Source: Clostridium sp. C105KSO13 (lineage in GTDB: Bacteria; Bacillota; Clostridia; Lachnospirales; Lachnospiraceae). From it: a DNA stretch of 34,829 nt. Below the pieces are notes generated by a model. It did not search any database and was not told the origin of the DNA. It was given only the letters and a program-made list of their open reading frames with translations. The stretch is from assembly GCF_001517425.1 (NCBI RefSeq), contig NZ_FBWL01000144.1, positions 1 through 34,829 of the forward strand. Reading direction: 5' to 3'. This document shows positions 7,355 through 16,600 of this stretch, piece by piece; position 1 is the stretch's first letter, and every line of letters begins with the position of its first letter. Both the position numbers and the translations under genes were made by a program.

Positions 7355-8131
7355 GTGAAGGCAAAAGAAAAGATAATATTTGTTGTATCATGGGCGGTAC
7401 TGGTCTGCATGTTTTTAATTTCCATCTGTCTCGGGAAATATAGAATCACAGTAGGACAGATTGCGGATATCTGTTTTGGCAGACGAGTACCGGATATGGT
7501 ATATAATGTTTTCATTAACCTGAGGCTGCCCAGAACTATTATGGCTGTGTTGTCGGGAATCAGCCTTGGGGTGGCCAGTGGAATCTACCAGATGATTTTC
7601 AAAAATCCTCTGGCAGCACCGGACTTGATTGGTGTTTCGGCGGGTGCCAATGCAGGTGCAGCGTTTCTTATTGTTTTCTTCCATGTAAATGTACTGATTG
7701 CTGCAATGGGCTCGTTTGTTGGCGGACTCATTGCAGTTTTTGTGGTAATCGGGATATCCGGACTGGTAAAGTACAGAACTTCGGCAACCTATGTTATGGT
7801 GGGAATTGCGGTTAAGGCATTGTCAGATGCATTTATTATGTCTATGAAATACCTGGCAGATCCAGAAAAAGAACTGGCATCAATTGATTACTGGGCTATG
7901 GGAAGTCTTGCTAACATTACCCCGGATAAGCTGAAGGTAACAATACCGCTTTTTCTTTTTGCCTGTATGGTTTTATGGATGATGAAATGGCAGGTGAATA
8001 TGCTGGTACTTGATGATGATGAGGCTAGGAGTCTGGGAGTGCGTGTACATGAAGTAAGAATTGTTATTCTGGTGGCGGTTACACTGCTGGTGGCGTCGAC
8101 TAACTGGGGATACCCGGACCGGAATTTGTGA
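7355..8131 (+). pseudogene. FecCD-family iron-type ABC permease, C-terminally truncated
   Basis: The GTG start lies 14 bases after the binding-protein remnant. The 258-residue frame matches FecCD permeases: LRLPRTIMAVLSGISLGVASGIYQMIFKNPLAAPDLIGVSAGA, then MVGIAVKAL and YWAMGSL, and the D-D-E-A-RSLGV coupling loop near residue 225. Family members are about 330-345 residues. Here the similarity stops after LLVASTN, just before the expected GVISFVGLIAPH helix pair, and the frame ends in unrelated WGYPDRNL. At least two C-terminal helices are lost, and no ATPase gene follows, so the transporter is unlikely to work. Confidence 0.85.
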
Positions 8132-8451
8132 CAGCCTCAAAAGTGTATCTGGAAGCAGAAGATAAACCTAAGAGCCGGGAGAATGTGTTGGAACTACTGC
8201 GCGAGATTGAGAAGGGAACACTGATCGGAAGAGTAGTTGCTTCCCGCACAGAAGGAATCGCAGGACTATATCCGGAGAAAGTAAAGTTGAAAACTATGCT
8301 TGACAAGAAAGCCGTAGATGAAGAAGATTTATATAAGATAGAGTTGAATCATTTTACGGGAATAAAAGATAATATAGAAGACAAAAGATTACTCTACGAT
8401 GAAATTTTTGTATTAGAAAATCTGGGTATCTGTATTTTCACCTCTTTATGA
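8128..8451 (+). CDS. Hypothetical protein, probably a gene fragment
   Basis: A 107-residue frame opens at GTG 8128; without a start requirement it opens at 8104. It is hydrophilic, charged and not membrane-bound (VYLEAEDKPKSRENVLELLREIEKG, then SRTEGIAGLYPEKVKLK). I do not recognise the family. It begins exactly where the FecCD permease breaks off and has no ribosome site, so it is probably the tail of another gene joined to the permease by a deletion or insertion. It is not likely to be translated on its own. Confidence 0.4.
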   Translation: MTASKVYLEAEDKPKSRENVLELLREIEKGTLIGRVVASRTEGIAGLYPEKVKLKTMLDKKAVDEEDLYKIELNHFTGIKDNIEDKRLLYDEIFVLENLGICIFTSL

Positions 8452-8542
8452 ACAGAAAAACAAACACCAAGGAATGAAAACACAGATACCGGAATTCATA
8501 AAAGTTATGTATCGTTATTTCCAATCAACAAACTAAGTGATA

Positions 8543-9448
8543 CTATCTGCCGTCTACGATTTCTTCCAGCAAGTGTTTATTAAAATGTCCACTTTTAAGC
8601 ATCTCAATCTCGTATTTATACGGGGCATGTGACTTTTTCGGATTTACGACAGAGAAAACGTAAGGAGTTTCCAGAATTTTGGGGATGCCCTCAAAATCCT
8701 TGTGATGTACGATAGCGTTTAAGGCATCAAATCCAATTTCACCAAAACCAATATTTGCATGTCTGTCTTTTGCTGCCCCAGGCACATTTTTACTATCATT
8801 AATGTGCAATACAGCAATTTGTTCCCTGCCGAGTATCCTGTCAAATTCTTCGATCACATCATCAAACCTGTGTATAATATCATACCCGCTGTCACTTGTA
8901 TGGCAAGTGTCAAAGCAGACCCGCAGCTTGTCATTGTATTTAACTCCATCGTAGATGCGGGCCAGCTCCTCGAAAGATCTGCCGATTTCAGAGCCTTTTC
9001 CCGCCATGGTTTCCAGGGCCACGAAGCAGCCTGTGTCCCTTGTGAGCACCTCGTTTAATCCCATGATAATCTGTGCCGTCCCAATATCTACACCAGCCCC
9101 CACATGTGCGCCGGGGTGGAGAACCAGGATATGGCTTCTGCAGGCAACCGTGCGTTTTATCTCTTTATCCAGGAATTGAACGGCCAGTTCAAATGTTTCC
9201 GGCTTTACGGAATTTCCCAGATTAATAATGTAAGGAGCATGTACAATGAATTCTTCAATGCCATGTTCTTTCATATATTCCCATGCAGGCTCTATATTTA
9301 ATTCGCTGATTTCTTTCCGGCGTGTATTCTGTGGTGCACCGGTGTAGATCATAAAGGTGTTTTCTCCATATGATACGGCCTCTTTAGCAGAGCCCAGGAG
9401 CATTTCTCTACCCCTCATTCCAACGTGTGATCCTATTTTTAGTTTCAT
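8543..9448 (-). CDS. nfo: Endonuclease IV (AP endonuclease, deoxyribonuclease IV)
   Basis: This 301-residue TIM-barrel, zinc-dependent enzyme cuts DNA 5' to abasic sites in base excision repair. Family signatures are present: an N-terminal [18 protein letters not shown], a [11 protein letters not shown] loop, [40 protein letters not shown] and [12 protein letters not shown], which carry the metal His, Glu and Asp ligands. The start is ATG 9448, because AGGAAG precedes it and the family begins there. A longer frame to 9553 adds 35 residues unlike the family. The gene is divergent from argS. Confidence 0.96.
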   Translation of the reverse strand: MKLKIGSHVGMRGREMLLGSAKEAVSYGENTFMIYTGAPQNTRRKEISELNIEPAWEYMKEHGIEEFIVHAPYIINLGNSVKPETFELAVQFLDKEIKRTVACRSHILVLHPGAHVGAGVDIGTAQIIMGLNEVLTRDTGCFVALETMAGKGSEIGRSFEELARIYDGVKYNDKLRVCFDTCHTSDSGYDIIHRFDDVIEEFDRILGREQIAVLHINDSKNVPGAAKDRHANIGFGEIGFDALNAIVHHKDFEGIPKILETPYVFSVVNPKKSHAPYKYEIEMLKSGHFNKHLLEEIVDGR

Positions 9449-9473
9449 GCATAAACTTCCTTTCTCATAATAC

Positions 9474-9502
9474 TTGCCCTTACTGATTATACATGATAAA
9501 AT
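9474..9502 (+). promoter_or_regulatory. Promoter of argS
   Basis: TTGCCC (9474-9479), 17 bp, TAAAAT (9497-9502). The -35 sits in ACTTGCCCTTAC, identical to the aroK promoter region at 166-177. Confidence 0.6.
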
Positions 9503-9543
9503 AGCCAAATGGAACAAATTTAGAACGGAGTGTGGAATAAGAA

Positions 9544-11310
9544 GTGAAGACATTACTGGAAGTTATTACCATAGAGATGCAGAAGGCATTTGAAAGTGCC
9601 GGGGTGGATGCATCATTTGCCAAAGTAACATTGTCAAACAGGCCGGATTTATGTGAATATCAGTGTAACGGTGCCATGGCGGCCGCAAAGACTTACAAAA
9701 AGGCACCCATACAGATAGCAAATGCTGTGGTGGAAAAGCTGCAGAGCTGTGAATATTTTTCAGAAGCGGTGGCTGTGCAACCGGGATTTATAAACATGAA
9801 GGCGGCACCTTCATTTGTGGCAAAATACCTGAATCAGATGGCAGTATCTGAAAATTTAGGGTCAGAGAAGGAAGAAAAACCAAAGACAATCATAATAGAT
9901 TACGGCGGGCCTAATGTGGCGAAGCCTCTACACGTAGGACACCTCCGTTCGGCAATCATCGGGGAGAGTGTCAAGCGGACAGCCCGGTTTAAGGGCAACA
10001 AAGTGATTAGTGATATCCACATGGGAGACTGGGGATACCAGATGGGGCTTATTATTACAGAATTGGAGAGAAGGCAGCCAAAGCTTCCTTATTTTGATGA
10101 GAATTATAAGGGAGAGTACCCAAAAGAAGCACCCTTTACGATAGGGGAGCTGGAAGAAATCTATCCCACGGCAAGTGCTTATGCAAAAGAACACGATGAA
10201 TACCGGGAAAAGGCTCTTCATGCCACATATCTGCTGCAGAACGGTCACCGGGGTTATCGTGCACTCTGGGGACATATTATGAAGGTATCTGTGGCGGACC
10301 TGAAAAAGAATTATGAGCAGCTCAACGTGGAGTTTGATTTATGGAAAGGCGAGTCTGATGTCCAGAAATATATTCCTGGTATGGTAGAGAGGCTCAAGGA
10401 CACCCACTATGCCCACTATGATGAGGGTGCGCTTGTTGTGGATGTACAGGAGAAAGGCGACAAAAAAGAAGTCCCCCCCTGTATGATTTTGAAGTCGGAC
10501 GGCGCCGCTTTGTATGACACAACAGATTTGGCGACACTTCTCGAGCGTGAGGAACTGTACAAACCTGATGAGATAATCTATGTGGTTGATAAGCGTCAGG
10601 AACTGCATTTTGTGCAGGTGTTCAGATGTGCAAAAAAAACTGAAATTGCAGGTCAGGGTACAGATTTAAAATTCCTTGGTTTCGGTACCATGAACGGAAA
10701 AGACGGCAAGCCTTTTAAGACAAGAGAAGGCGGCGTTATGCGACTGGAGAATCTGATTCGGGACATCGTTGAAGAAATGTATCAAAAGATTATGGACAAC
10801 CGGACAGTATCTGAGGAAGAGGCGCTGCACACAGCAAGGATTGTAGGTCTGGCTGCCCTCAAATATGGGGACCTGTCAAATCAGGCTTCCAAAGATTATG
10901 TATTTGATGTTGACCGGTTTACTTCTTTTGAAGGAAATACAGGGCCGTATATTTTATATACCATCGTCCGCATCAAGTCTATATTGAATAAATATAAGGA
11001 AATGCACGGCACACTGGATGGGCTTGCCATCCAGGAGCCTTCGGATGGTTTTGAAAAGACATTAATGCTGGAGGCTGTAAAGTTTAATGATGTCATAGAG
11101 ACAGTGTATGAGGAGAGCGCTCCCCACAAGAACTGTGCATATATTTATGACCTGGCCAATGCTTTCAACAAGTTTTATCATGAGACGAAGATCCTTACAG
11201 AGGAAGATGAGACGAAGCAGTCAGGGTATATTGCACTTTTGAAGCTGGTAAAGGAGATTTTGGAAACCTGTATTGATTTGCTTGGTTTTGAGGCACCGGA
11301 AAGGATGTAA
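9544..11310 (+). CDS. argS: Arginyl-tRNA synthetase
   Basis: This 588-residue class I aminoacyl-tRNA synthetase charges tRNA-Arg. Present are an N-terminal Arg-S domain (about 1-90), the HIGH-type motif as HVGH in [14 protein letters not shown] (near residue 130), the MGDWGYQMG motif, [12 protein letters not shown] and the C-terminal anticodon-binding DALR domain (about 470-588, ending LGFEAPERM). As in many ArgRS, the KMSKS loop is degenerate. The start is GTG 9544. A GGAG 13 bases upstream is further away than usual, so initiation may be modest. It heads a run of genes with alaX and a CPBP protease. Confidence 0.97.
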   Translation: MKTLLEVITIEMQKAFESAGVDASFAKVTLSNRPDLCEYQCNGAMAAAKTYKKAPIQIANAVVEKLQSCEYFSEAVAVQPGFINMKAAPSFVAKYLNQMAVSENLGSEKEEKPKTIIIDYGGPNVAKPLHVGHLRSAIIGESVKRTARFKGNKVISDIHMGDWGYQMGLIITELERRQPKLPYFDENYKGEYPKEAPFTIGELEEIYPTASAYAKEHDEYREKALHATYLLQNGHRGYRALWGHIMKVSVADLKKNYEQLNVEFDLWKGESDVQKYIPGMVERLKDTHYAHYDEGALVVDVQEKGDKKEVPPCMILKSDGAALYDTTDLATLLEREELYKPDEIIYVVDKRQELHFVQVFRCAKKTEIAGQGTDLKFLGFGTMNGKDGKPFKTREGGVMRLENLIRDIVEEMYQKIMDNRTVSEEEALHTARIVGLAALKYGDLSNQASKDYVFDVDRFTSFEGNTGPYILYTIVRIKSILNKYKEMHGTLDGLAIQEPSDGFEKTLMLEAVKFNDVIETVYEESAPHKNCAYIYDLANAFNKFYHETKILTEEDETKQSGYIALLKLVKEILETCIDLLGFEAPERM

Positions 11311-11318
11311 TCAGCAGC

Positions 11319-12491
11319 ATGACAGTAAGATTATTTTATGAAGACAGCCATATGACTGAATTTGAGGCCCGGGTAGAGTTATGCATAAAAAAGGGAGAAC
11401 ATTTTGAGGTAGTCCTTGACAGGACTGCCTTTTTTCCGGAGGGCGGCGGGCAGTACGCAGATACCGGCTTTCTCGGAGATATACAGGTGACAGATGTTCA
11501 GGAAAGAGACGGCGTGATTTATCACATAACAGGAGAAAGTCTGAAAGAAGGACAGGACGTCACTGGGAAGATAGACTGGGAGCTGCGTTTTATGAAAATG
11601 CAGCAGCATACCGGCGAGCATATAGTATCTGGGCTGGTGCACAGCAGATTTGGCTGGAACAATGTGGGCTTTCATTTAGGAAATGAAGACAGCACTATGG
11701 ACTTTGACGGGGAGATAACAAAGGAACAACTCCGTGAGATTGAAAATGCTGCAAACGGGGCTGTTGTTAAAAATCTGGAAATTCTGACTACGTATCCGAC
11801 GGATAAAGAATTAAAAACGTTGGAATACCGGAGCAAGATTGAGATTGAAGGGCAGGTCAGAATCGTAACAATTCCCGGGTATGATGCATGTGCGTGCTGT
11901 GCGCCCCATGCAAAAAGAACCGGAGAAGTCGGGCTTATAAAGCTTACGAATATACAGCGGTACAAAGGGGGGGTCAGGGTGACAATGCTTTGTGGTTTCA
12001 GAGCTCTTGCAGACTATAATGACAAAGAAGAGCAGGTAAAAAACATCTCTGCAATGTTGTGCGCTAAAGAAGGGGAGGTTTTCCGGGCTGCAGAGCATCT
12101 GAAAGAAGATAAGAACCGGCTGAAAGCTCAATTGGCAGATACACGGAGAAAATTACTGGAGTATAGGGCAGGAGAGGTTCCAGCAGAAGAAGGCTTTGTC
12201 TGCCTTTTTGAGGAGGATCTGGAGGGAGATGAGCCAAGACTTCTCATGAATCAGGTGCTGGCAAAGGGGAAATCGGGATGTGCTGTATTTGCAAAAAAGG
12301 GCGATACAGGTTTTCGGTATGTGATCGGCGGGAGGAACATGGATGTACGTCCCCTTGCGAAAGGGCTAAACGAACAGTTTAGGGGCCGGGGCGGCGGAAA
12401 ACGAGAAATGGTACAGGGTTCTTTAAGTGGTACCGAAGATAAGATAAGAGCGTGGGTACAAAAGAAGACGGAGGAGACAGATAATGAATAA
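11319..12491 (+). CDS. AlaX-like alanyl-tRNA editing protein
   Basis: This 390-residue free-standing editing factor hydrolyses Ser (or Gly) wrongly attached to tRNA-Ala. It resembles the editing and C-terminal parts of AlaRS. The zinc site is H97 and H101 in QQHTGEHIVSG, with C193 and H197 in CACCAPH. A coiled stretch (about 235-275) leads to a C-terminal DHHA1 domain ending in FRGRGGGKREMVQGSL. The length fits the long AlaX type. It starts 8 bases after argS and overlaps the next gene by 8 bases, so all three are probably co-transcribed. Confidence 0.93.
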   Translation: MTVRLFYEDSHMTEFEARVELCIKKGEHFEVVLDRTAFFPEGGGQYADTGFLGDIQVTDVQERDGVIYHITGESLKEGQDVTGKIDWELRFMKMQQHTGEHIVSGLVHSRFGWNNVGFHLGNEDSTMDFDGEITKEQLREIENAANGAVVKNLEILTTYPTDKELKTLEYRSKIEIEGQVRIVTIPGYDACACCAPHAKRTGEVGLIKLTNIQRYKGGVRVTMLCGFRALADYNDKEEQVKNISAMLCAKEGEVFRAAEHLKEDKNRLKAQLADTRRKLLEYRAGEVPAEEGFVCLFEEDLEGDEPRLLMNQVLAKGKSGCAVFAKKGDTGFRYVIGGRNMDVRPLAKGLNEQFRGRGGGKREMVQGSLSGTEDKIRAWVQKKTEETDNE

Positions 12492-13416
12492 AAATCCGAA
12501 CTCAAAACGATTTTGGAGGCTGGCCGGTCCCATTCTTTTGTATTGGGCCATAGATTTTTTTGCCAAGTTTGTGATTGAAATGATAGTTCTTGCGCCCTAT
12601 ATGGGGGAGATTATGAGTAAAAGTCTCACTGCAGAAAGTATGACCCAGCAAGAAATTATGGAGCTGGCCCTGAAAAGTGGAGAGAAGGCTATGGAGATTG
12701 TACAGAGGTACCAGGTTGAGATTCTGGGAATTGCGGCTTTGGTTACAATACCTCTGACTTTGACTTTGTTTTTGAAGGACAGGAAGCGGGAAAAGCTTCT
12801 GCAGCTGCCCTTAAACAAAAAAGCCGGTGTTGCAAGCTACCCACTTGTTATTGTGCTTGGCGGGGCGGTCTGCATTGGCATGAGCTGTCTTTCAATTATG
12901 ACAAATCTTGCCTTTATAAGCGACGGATACCAGACAGCTACAGATACTTTTTATTCTGCAGAGATTCCGGCACAGATTGTGGTCCTGGGAATCATTATTC
13001 CTCTGGCAGAGGAGCTGATGTTCCGCGGAATATTATACAGAAGATATCGGGAAAAACAAACTTTATTAAGGGCAGCATTATATTCAACACTGCTGTTTAG
13101 TATTACACACGGCAATATAGTACAGTTTTTATACAGTTTTCTGCTGGGAATGATTCTCGCCTACGTATATGAAAAATACGGTTCCTTTAAGGCACCGGCG
13201 GCCCTTCATATTACAGCCAACATTGTATCGCTGACTTTGACAAATACCGGGGGATTTGCCTGGCTTGCAGTACAGCCGGTAAGAATGGCGGCTGCCACCG
13301 TGGCCAGTGCATTTATCGGTTCAGTCATGTTTGTATTGATTCAGAAGATTGATGAAAAACCGGAAGACATGAAGCCTGCCGACAAAAATGAAATAACACC
13401 GGATATGTTCCGATGA
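12484..13416 (+). CDS. CPBP-family intramembrane metalloprotease
   Basis: This 310-residue protein has about seven membrane helices. The protease signature is EELMFRG (E176, E177, R181), with H209 in FSITHGN and H232 with N236 in LHITANIVS; together they form the glutamate/histidine active site of the CAAX protease and bacteriocin-processing (Abi) family. Role and substrate cannot be told from sequence. The ATG overlaps the alaX stop, so it is translationally coupled. A hairpin terminator follows at 13420. Confidence 0.92.
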   Translation: MNKNPNSKRFWRLAGPILLYWAIDFFAKFVIEMIVLAPYMGEIMSKSLTAESMTQQEIMELALKSGEKAMEIVQRYQVEILGIAALVTIPLTLTLFLKDRKREKLLQLPLNKKAGVASYPLVIVLGGAVCIGMSCLSIMTNLAFISDGYQTATDTFYSAEIPAQIVVLGIIIPLAEELMFRGILYRRYREKQTLLRAALYSTLLFSITHGNIVQFLYSFLLGMILAYVYEKYGSFKAPAALHITANIVSLTLTNTGGFAWLAVQPVRMAAATVASAFIGSVMFVLIQKIDEKPEDMKPADKNEITPDMFR

Positions 13417-13419
13417 TGC

Positions 13420-13466
13420 AAAAAGGGCAGTTCCCACTGAAAAAGGGGCTGTCCCTTTTGAGCCCA
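13420..13466 (+). terminator. Terminator, member of a repeated hairpin family
   Basis: AAAAGGG-CAG (13421-13430) pairs with CTG-T-CCCTTTT (13449-13459), with the T run inside the 3' arm. The 3' part, AAAGGGGCTGTCCCTTTTGAG, recurs almost unchanged at 26567-26588. Confidence 0.55.
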
Positions 13467-13533
13467 TAAACTGACAATTAACAAAGATTCACTTAAATGT
13501 CTAATTATCTGACAATTCCACATAAATTTTTTA

Positions 13534-13562
13534 TTTACAAATGAAAAAAAATATAGTATAGT
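13534..13562 (+). promoter_or_regulatory. Promoter of gltBD
   Basis: TTTACA (13534-13539), 17 bp, TATAGT (13557-13562). An A/T-rich stretch lies upstream. No clear operator palindrome was found. Confidence 0.6.
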
Positions 13563-13614
13563 AGGAAAAAATAAAAAACAACATGCAAAAGCTGTTTAGG
13601 AAAGGACAGGGAAT

Positions 13615-16600
13615 ATGGGTGAATTAATTAATAGCTCACAGGCCGGTCTGTATCAGCCCGGATTCGAGCATGACAACTGCGGTATCGGTGCAGTTGTAAA
13701 CATTAAGGGAATAAAAAGCCATGATACAGTGGTGAATGCCTTAAAAATTGTAGAAAATCTTGAACATAGAGCAGGCAAAGACGCCGAGGGTAAAACAGGA
13801 GATGGTGTAGGAATCTTACTTCAAATTTCACACAAGTTCTTCTCCAAAGTTTGCAGACCCCTCGGTTTTTCTTTACCCAAAGAACGGAATTATGGCATCG
13901 GAATGTTTTTCCTTCCCCAAGATGAACTGAAGAGAAATCAGGCAAAGAAAATATTTGAAGTAATTACGGCAAAGGAAGGATTGAAGTTTCTGGGGTGGAG
14001 AGAAGTACCCATTCAGCCCGAGATTCTGGGCAGAAAAGCTGTGGACTGTATGCCCTGTATTATGCAGGCTTTTATTGAAAAGCCCAAGAAACTTGATCAG
14101 GGGCTGCCCTTTGACCGCCGGCTTTATGTAGTGCGACGGATTTTCGAACAGAGCAGTGATAATACTTATGTGATCTCTCTTTCCAGCCGCACAATTGTGT
14201 ATAAAGGCATGTTCCTGGTGGGGCAGCTCCGCATGTTTTTTCGGGATCTGCGGGATAAGGATTACGAGTCTGCCATTGCAATGGTACACTCCAGATTCAG
14301 CACTAATACGAACCCCAGCTGGGAGAGAGCCCACCCTTACCGCTATATAGTACACAACGGGGAAATCAATACCATCCACGGTAATGTTGATAAAATGCGG
14401 GCAAGAGAGGAAAACATGGAATCCCAATACCTGAAAGGGGAGCTACATAAAGTTCTTCCTGCCATTGATACTTCCGGTTCCGACTCTGCAATGCTGGACA
14501 ATGCCCTGGAATTTATGGTGATGAGCGGCATGGAACTCCCCCTGGCCGTTATGATTGCGATACCCGAGCCCTGGATCAATAATCAAAGCATGGCACAGAA
14601 CAAGAAGGATTTTTATCAGTACTATTCCACCATGATGGAACCCTGGGACGGGCCGGCATCCATTTTGTTCTCCGACGGTGACTGCATGGGTGCCGTGCTG
14701 GACAGAAATGGTCTGCGCCCTTCCAGATACTATATTACAGATGACGACTATCTGATTCTTGCATCTGAGGTAGGCGTACTGGATATTGACCCTACAAAAA
14801 TCCTTGTAAAGGAACGGCTCCGCCCGGGGAAAATGCTTCTGGTAGATACCGTGCAGAAAAAAGTGATTGATGACGAAGAGCTGAAAGAAAAGTATGCCAG
14901 CGAAAATCCTTATGGGGAATGGCTGGACAGTAACCTAATTCATCTGCAGGATATAAAGATTCCGAATCAGGATGTACCATCCTACTCAAAAGAAGAATGT
15001 GTGAAACTTCAGAAGGCATTCGGCTATGCATATGAAGATGTAAAGAGTTCAATTTTATATATGGCAAAAAACGGCGGTGAGGGAATTACTTCCATGGGAA
15101 TTGATGTACCTCTCGCGGTACTCTCCCACAAAAACCAACCGCTTTTCGGGTACTTTAAGCAGTTATTTGCCCAGGTGACAAACCCACCTATTGATGCGAT
15201 CCGCGAAGAGATTGTAACCTCCACGGCTATCTACATAGGAAAGGACGGCAATCTCCTGGAAAAGAAGGAAGAAAACTGTAAAATGCTGCAGGTAAATAAC
15301 CCGATTCTGACCAACACAGATCTTCTTAAAATAAAAAGCATGAAGATCGAAGGGTTTCGGATAGCGGAAATTCCTATTGTATATTATAGAAATACCAGTC
15401 TTGAAAAAGCCCTTGATTATCTATTTATCGAAGTCGACAGGGTAATACGGGGAGGAGCGAATATACTGATTCTCTCTGACAGAGGCGTGGACGAATATCA
15501 TATTGCTATCCCTTCCCTGCTGGCAGTATCGGGCCTGCAGCAACATCTGGTGCGGACAAAAAAGAGAACAAGTGTTGCTATGATTCTAGAATCCGGTGAG
15601 CCCAGAGAAGTACATCAGTTTGCCACCCTGCTTGGTTATGGAGCCTGTGCAATCAATCCATATCTGGCCCATGAGTCCATCCGTCAGCTTATTGATACCA
15701 ACATGCTGCACAAAGATTATTATGCGGCAGTAAATGATTATAACTCTGCGGTCATTCACGGCATTATTAAAATTGCCTCCAAGATGGGGATTTCTACGAT
15801 ACAGTCGTACCAGGGAGCCAAGATCTTTGAGGCCATAGGACTAAAAGAAAAATTTATCAACAAATATTTTACAGATACTATCAGCCGTGTAGGAGGCATA
15901 GGAATTGAAGAAATTGCAAGGGATTACACTGCATTTCATTCAGAAGCATTTGATCCGCTGGGGCTGGAAGCTGACATGACCCTGGACAGTGTGGGGCGGC
16001 ATAAATCAAAAAGCGGCGGTGAGGAACATCTTTACAATCCAAGGACCATCCATGCTCTGCAGCAATCCACAAGGCACAGTGATTATCAGCTGTTTAAAGA
16101 ATATACAAAAATGATAGATGAAGAGGGCAGACAGATTAATTTAAGAGGACAGCTTGAATTTAGCTACCCAAAGAAAGGCATTCCTCTGGAAAATGTAGAA
16201 AGTGTAGATTCTATTGTTACGAGATTTAAAACAGGTGCCATGTCCTACGGTTCCATTTCCAAGGAGGCCCATGAGACGCTGGCCCGGGCCATGAATCTGC
16301 TTCACGGGAAATCCAACAGCGGAGAAGGCGGCGAGGATATTGACCGTCTGAATACGAAACGGGGTTCTGCAATCAAGCAGGTGGCATCTGGAAGATTCGG
16401 GGTGACCTCCAGGTACCTTGTTAGTGCCAGCGAAATTCAGATAAAGATGGCTCAGGGGGCTAAGCCGGGAGAAGGGGGACACCTGCCGGGAGGAAAGGTA
16501 TATCCCTGGATAGCGAAGACACGTTATTCTACACCGGGAGTGAGCCTTATTTCTCCGCCGCCTCATCATGACATTTATTCCATTGAGGATTTGGCACAGC

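Noticed and set aside
9449-9553. An N-terminal extension of endonuclease IV
   Set aside because: The family starts at MKLKIGSHV with a ribosome site just before it; the 35 extra residues do not fit.
13873-14427. A 184-codon antisense frame inside gltB
   Set aside because: It is fully inside gltB in the opposite strand, has no ribosome site, and its translation has no recognisable family.
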